27,237 nt of DNA from Bacteroidales bacterium (lineage in GTDB: Bacteria; Bacteroidota; Bacteroidia; Bacteroidales; UBA1715): contig JADKDL010000033.1 in assembly GCA_016714605.1 (NCBI GenBank), forward strand, positions 1 through 27,237, written 5' to 3'. Made by a program: the position numbers and the translations under genes. Positions within the stretch are counted from its first letter, which is position 1. Every line of letters starts with the position of its first letter. Shown piece by piece: positions 23,702-27,237 of this stretch. Under the pieces are notes generated by a model that saw only the letters and a program-made list of their open reading frames with translations, was not told the DNA's origin and did not search any database.

Positions 23702-25135
23702 TTAATGAATAATTCTATCTCGGTCGGTATCTAGTTTTATGAAGATAAAGAGTAGTACTGTAAAAGACCATAGTGAGGAACCTCCATAACTAAAAAAGGG
23801 TAGGGGAATACCTATTACCGGAAGCAAACCTATAGTCATACCAATATTTATAGCCAAATGAAAAAACAAGATTGAAGCCACGCAATAACCATAAATCCTA
23901 CTAAAGGGCGACTTCTGCTTTTCCGAAACAAACACAATCCTTACCAGAAGTATTGCAAACAAAATAAGTACTACCGATGTGCCTACAAATCCCCACTCTT
24001 CGCCTACGGTACAGAATATGAAGTCGGTACTTTGTTCAGGTACAAAATTAAATTTTGTTTGTGTACCTTCTAGAAACCCTTTGCCTGAAAAGCCTCCCGA
24101 GCCAATAGCTATCTTTGATTGGTTTACATTGTACCCAGCCCCTCGCGTGTCTGATTCTGTACCAAGCAATACATTTATTCTCGTCTTTTGGTGTTCGCCC
24201 AACATATTATCGAAAAGGTATGCTACCGAAAACGAGAATATTACAAATGCAAAGGTTGTAAGTAAGGTTATTAATACATGATTAAGTCTGTTTTTATAGA
24301 TAGGGGCAATAAATACACCTATCGTAACCAAAAAGGCACTTATAAATACTGGGAAATAAGATTCCTGATGCAGAATTTTAAAGAACACTAACCATGATAA
24401 TACTAAACTAGACGATAATGCAATTAATCCAATGGTTAATTGTTTTACATCTTTTCTCAGCAGAAAATACAGTAGTGCAGCTACCGAAATTATTCCTATT
24501 GAAATATATGCAGGTTCTAAAATAAGCGATAATACAGAGATGGCCGCAGTAGCAAAACCAAAAAACAGTATCATTCCGGGCATTCCAAGTCTGTATAAAA
24601 CCAATACAAACGATGCGTAAACCAGTGCCGAACCAGTATCGTTCTGTAAAAGAATAAGGCTAAATGGAATTAAAAACATCAGTCCAATGATTGATAGCGT
24701 TTTTAACTTCATTATTTTAATATTGAAGCTACTCAGATATTTAGAAAGTAGCAGACAGGTTGCCAATTTTGCAAATTCTGCAGGTTGTATTCGTACCGAA
24801 CCTATCTCAAACCAAGAGCGTGCGCCGTTTACTTCTCTACCAAACACCAAAACAGATAAGAGCAGTATAATTATAAATCCATAAAATGGATTTGCTAACA
24901 TGGGAAAAAATTTTGTATCTACAATCAATATTATGATACCTATAAAAAAGGCAGCAATTATCCAAATAAGTTGTTTTCCATACTGTTGGCTAATAGAAAA
25001 AATACTATGATGTTCCTCGTTATATACCGCAGCATAGATATTGAACCACCCCATAAACACAAGGAGTAGGTATAGTACTAATATCAGCTTATCTATTCTT
25101 GCGAATAAATTTTCTTCTTTTTTATGGTTTCGCAT
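23702..25135 (-). CDS. rodA: Rod shape-determining protein RodA (SEDS peptidoglycan glycosyltransferase)
   Basis: The 477-residue polytopic inner-membrane protein of the SEDS family polymerises lipid II into glycan strands during cell elongation, in complex with PBP2. About ten hydrophobic segments are seen. Family motifs include GARSWFEIGSVRIQPAEFAK (about 104-123), QNDTGSALVYASF (164-176), the extracellular-loop block TRGAGYNVNQSKIAIGSGG (330-348) then GKGFLEGTQTKFNFVPEQST, DFIFCTVGEEWGFVG, and the C-terminal GLLPVIGIPLPFFSYGGSS (436-454). It is somewhat longer than many RodA proteins because of an extended middle region (about 195-300), as is common in Bacteroidota. Its start overlaps the mrdA stop by 14 bases, consistent with a coupled elongasome operon. 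No terminator is seen right after the stop; a 21-bp repeat array lies there. Confidence 0.96.
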   Translation of the reverse strand: MRNHKKEENLFARIDKLILVLYLLLVFMGWFNIYAAVYNEEHHSIFSISQQYGKQLIWIIAAFFIGIIILIVDTKFFPMLANPFYGFIIILLLSVLVFGREVNGARSWFEIGSVRIQPAEFAKLATCLLLSKYLSSFNIKIMKLKTLSIIGLMFLIPFSLILLQNDTGSALVYASFVLVLYRLGMPGMILFFGFATAAISVLSLILEPAYISIGIISVAALLYFLLRKDVKQLTIGLIALSSSLVLSWLVFFKILHQESYFPVFISAFLVTIGVFIAPIYKNRLNHVLITLLTTFAFVIFSFSVAYLFDNMLGEHQKTRINVLLGTESDTRGAGYNVNQSKIAIGSGGFSGKGFLEGTQTKFNFVPEQSTDFIFCTVGEEWGFVGTSVVLILFAILLVRIVFVSEKQKSPFSRIYGYCVASILFFHLAINIGMTIGLLPVIGIPLPFFSYGGSSLWSFTVLLFIFIKLDTDRDRIIH

Positions 25136-26945
25136 TGATTAAATTTGCTTCTAAAATTCTTTTTTCAAACCAGTCTCTTTTTATTGTATCATTTATGTAT
25201 TTCTCAATCAGAAGTGTTGCAATAGGAGCAGCCCACGACGAACCATAACCTGCATTTTCTACATATACCGAAATTGCAATTTTAGGATTTACTTTTGGTG
25301 CAAATGCCATAAATATTGAATGGTCTTCTCCGTGCGGATTTTGTGCGGTACCTGTTTTTCCGCAAATTTCAATATCAGGCACTTTTGTCCAACCTGCTGT
25401 TGCTCCCTCGCCTCCTTGTACCACGTTAAACATTCCTTCTATTACCGGTTCAAAATATTTACTTTCTACCGTGCTATAGTGTTTTACCAGATATTTCGGA
25501 TTGATAGATGCATCATCAATACCTTTTATTACATGTGGTATTTTATAAAACCCTCTATTGGCAATAGTGGTTACTAAATTTGCCATTTGTAGTGGTGTTA
25601 CGCCTATTTCACCTTGTCCTATTGATAATGAAATTACCGTTAGCGATTTCCAACGATCCTTGCCGTAATATTTGTCAAAATACGATGCTTTGGGAATCAT
25701 TCCCGGCTTTTCTCCCGGCAAGTCTATTCCGGTCAAATCGCCTAGTCCGAATGACATAACATGTTTTCTCCACACATCATAAGCTACACTCACTTTTCCG
25801 TACTTTCTATTGTCAAGAATGTTTCTAAATACATTACAATAGTATGCATTACACGACATTTGAACAGATTCCACCAAATTAACCGGAGAGCGGTGTACGT
25901 GGCAGCCTACTTTAAAGCTCCCCACAAAATATCCACCATTGCATGAATGATATGTGTGTCTACTACAAACTCCTTCCTGCTGACCAATCAAGGCATTTAC
26001 TACTTTAAAAGTAGAACCTGGCGGATACATATCACCGTTTATTGCTCTATTGTAAAGCGGTAGAAGAGTATCTTTTTTGAGTAATTGAAAATACTTATTA
26101 AGATGTCTACCAGTCAGTACATTCGGATTGAATCCCGGACTCGATACTAATGCCAGTATTTCTCCGGTAGCTGGCTCAATAGCTACAATACTACCAATCT
26201 TATTTCGCAGTAATTTCTCGCCATAAGCTTGTAATTCTATGTCTATTGTTGAATAAATATTTGTGCCTATTTCCGAATGTCTATCATACTTGCCACCTTC
26301 CAATCTACCTTTTACACGTCCCAAAACGTCTACATTGAAATATTCGCCTCCTTTTATCCCTCTCAATTCTTTTTCATAAGACTTCTCTATACCACTCACG
26401 CCAATATAATCGCCCATTTCATAATAACGGTCTTTTTTTATATTGTTTGAATCAACCTCTTGCGTGTATCCGAGTATGTGAGCGCCGCAATTGTAAGGAA
26501 AGTGTCTAATAGTTCTTACTTGTACAGAAAATCCCTGAAAACGATGCAATACTTCTTGCAGTTGCGCGTAAGAATCTGAGGTAAGTTGCTTTATAATTAT
26601 ATATGGTCTGTATCGTTTTTGCTTCGCCTCTTTGAGTTTGTTCAGTAAAAAAGAATGATCTACTTCTAGAATTCTCTCCAACATTACAGTATCAAAAGGT
26701 TTTAATTGAGCAGATATTACTTGTAAATCGTAAGCAGCTTCATTGTATGCTATAAGACGGTGTTTTCGGTCAAATATGAGTCCGCGAGCTGGGTATTTTA
26801 CAATGTATCGTCTAGAGTTGTTCTCTGCCGAAAGCATATAACTTTCATCAACAACCTGTATATAGAAAAGCCTTACTATGTATATCAAACAGAGCAAGAG
26901 TATCATCGCGCTTATTACATATTTACGTTCTGAAAATGCATCCAT
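25122..26945 (-). CDS. mrdA: Penicillin-binding protein 2 (class B, D,D-transpeptidase, elongasome)
   Basis: The 607-residue protein cross-links peptidoglycan in the lateral wall together with RodA. One N-terminal membrane helix (about 9-31) is followed by the pedestal/dimerisation domain (YPARGLIFDRKHRLIAYN at 51-68, GVSGIEKSYEKELRG at 182-196). The transpeptidase domain follows, with the active-site S-x-x-K in PPGSTFK (Ser311), S-x-N in MSCN (Ser364) and KTG in CGKTGTAQNP (530-532). SLSIGQGEIGVTPLQMANL (439-457) is also typical of PBP2. It is distinguished from the divisome PBP3 by its place beside rodA and mreD. The start codon overlaps the mreD stop by one base (TAATG). Confidence 0.96.
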   Translation of the reverse strand: MDAFSERKYVISAMILLLCLIYIVRLFYIQVVDESYMLSAENNSRRYIVKYPARGLIFDRKHRLIAYNEAAYDLQVISAQLKPFDTVMLERILEVDHSFLLNKLKEAKQKRYRPYIIIKQLTSDSYAQLQEVLHRFQGFSVQVRTIRHFPYNCGAHILGYTQEVDSNNIKKDRYYEMGDYIGVSGIEKSYEKELRGIKGGEYFNVDVLGRVKGRLEGGKYDRHSEIGTNIYSTIDIELQAYGEKLLRNKIGSIVAIEPATGEILALVSSPGFNPNVLTGRHLNKYFQLLKKDTLLPLYNRAINGDMYPPGSTFKVVNALIGQQEGVCSRHTYHSCNGGYFVGSFKVGCHVHRSPVNLVESVQMSCNAYYCNVFRNILDNRKYGKVSVAYDVWRKHVMSFGLGDLTGIDLPGEKPGMIPKASYFDKYYGKDRWKSLTVISLSIGQGEIGVTPLQMANLVTTIANRGFYKIPHVIKGIDDASINPKYLVKHYSTVESKYFEPVIEGMFNVVQGGEGATAGWTKVPDIEICGKTGTAQNPHGEDHSIFMAFAPKVNPKIAISVYVENAGYGSSWAAPIATLLIEKYINDTIKRDWFEKRILEANLINAKP

Positions 26946-27235
26946 TATTTTCTAAATACTAAATATTGACTAATTGCTATCAAAAATAAAGTGAATGCCG
27001 AATTTAGAATAATTCTAAATAAAGTTATATGAAAGTCTTGAAATGAAAAAGCAGATAGTAGAAAGTAAAAAAAGTGATGACAGAATATTAATATTCCCGC
27101 ATATTTCACAAACCAAGTCAGGCCATAATAATAAACTCTAGGGAATGAATTGTTTTCATAACCTTCTCTTGGCGATACGTATCTAAGTACCATTGGGCGC
27201 ATAAAACCTATCAATGTGGTTGATGCAGCATGAAC
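26945..27235 (-). CDS. mreD: Rod shape-determining protein MreD, C-terminal part (partial at window edge)
   Basis: On the minus strand the frame is open from the window edge, beginning with AASTTLIGFMRPMVLR, through about 97 residues to a stop at 26945-26947. The segment has two or three hydrophobic stretches (LTWFVKYAGILIFCHHFFYFLL; ILNSAFTLFLIAISQYLVF), as in the C-terminal half of MreD, the inner-membrane elongasome subunit that usually follows mreB and mreC. The order mreD-mrdA-rodA supports the assignment. The real start lies beyond base 27237, so the internal Met at about 27214 should not be taken as the start. Confidence 0.88.
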   Translation of the reverse strand, partial: VHAASTTLIGFMRPMVLRYVSPREGYENNSFPRVYYYGLTWFVKYAGILIFCHHFFYFLLSAFSFQDFHITLFRIILNSAFTLFLIAISQYLVFRK

Positions 27236-27237
27236 TC

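Noticed and set aside
23979..24884. Plus-strand open frames opposite rodA
   Set aside because: They are antisense shadows of a clearly conserved membrane protein gene.
1..27237. tRNA or rRNA genes
   Set aside because: I saw no cloverleaf with conserved T-loop and acceptor sequence and no rRNA-like conserved stretch.

Overview
The window is AT-rich chromosomal DNA from a member of the Bacteroidota. Four things point there: type IX secretion (T9SS) C-terminal sorting domains on two exported proteins, the minus-strand shape-gene order mreD-mrdA-rodA with overlapping genes, promoter-like TTTG / TAnnTTTG pairs, and a 3' symporter fragment of a type I associate with this phylum. A Bacteroidales-like anaerobe or facultative anaerobe is plausible, but nothing here fixes the order.

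Layout. 1-2.6 kb: end of a sodium:solute symporter and a frameshifted T9SS cargo protein. 2.65-5.9 kb (minus): a large secreted GH8 glycoside hydrolase with Ig-like, CBM-like, four FIVAR-type and T9SS sorting domains. 6.4-10.9 kb: two tandem paralogous methyl-accepting chemotaxis proteins, the first with a 161-bp deletion in its sensor domain. 10.9-18.7 kb: an accessory stretch with a broken small gene, a 221/230-bp tandem repeat made of hairpins, a palindromic repeat module, a 21-bp minisatellite, a Hachiman anti-phage locus (HamA nuclease, HamB helicase with a frameshift), two coupled small genes, and a decayed IS4-family element between 31-bp inverted repeats. 18.7-23.1 kb: a PPK2-type polyphosphate kinase, a frameshifted YdcF/ElyC-like envelope protein, a small membrane protein, an outer-membrane protein candidate, an anchored unknown and a triple-BON protein. 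23.2-27.2 kb (minus): a Rop-like CCE_0567-family small protein, then rodA, mrdA (PBP2) and partial mreD, with a short 21-bp repeat array directly after the rodA stop.

How the genes work together. The shape genes form one overlapping operon for elongasome peptidoglycan synthesis. The GH8 enzyme and the other T9SS cargo are independent exported proteins that converge on one terminator hairpin. HamA and HamB overlap by 7 bases behind a good Bacteroidota-type promoter. The two small genes that follow are joined by TAATG and may be add-ons to the defence locus; the second looks like a frameshifted cysteine-protease or transglutaminase-like protein.

Caution: several genes are broken by one base, often in a homopolymer (HamB, the second small gene, the YdcF-like gene; also the first T9SS gene). 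This may be residual sequencing error rather than true gene decay. The 161-bp MCP deletion and the multiply broken transposase look like real decay.
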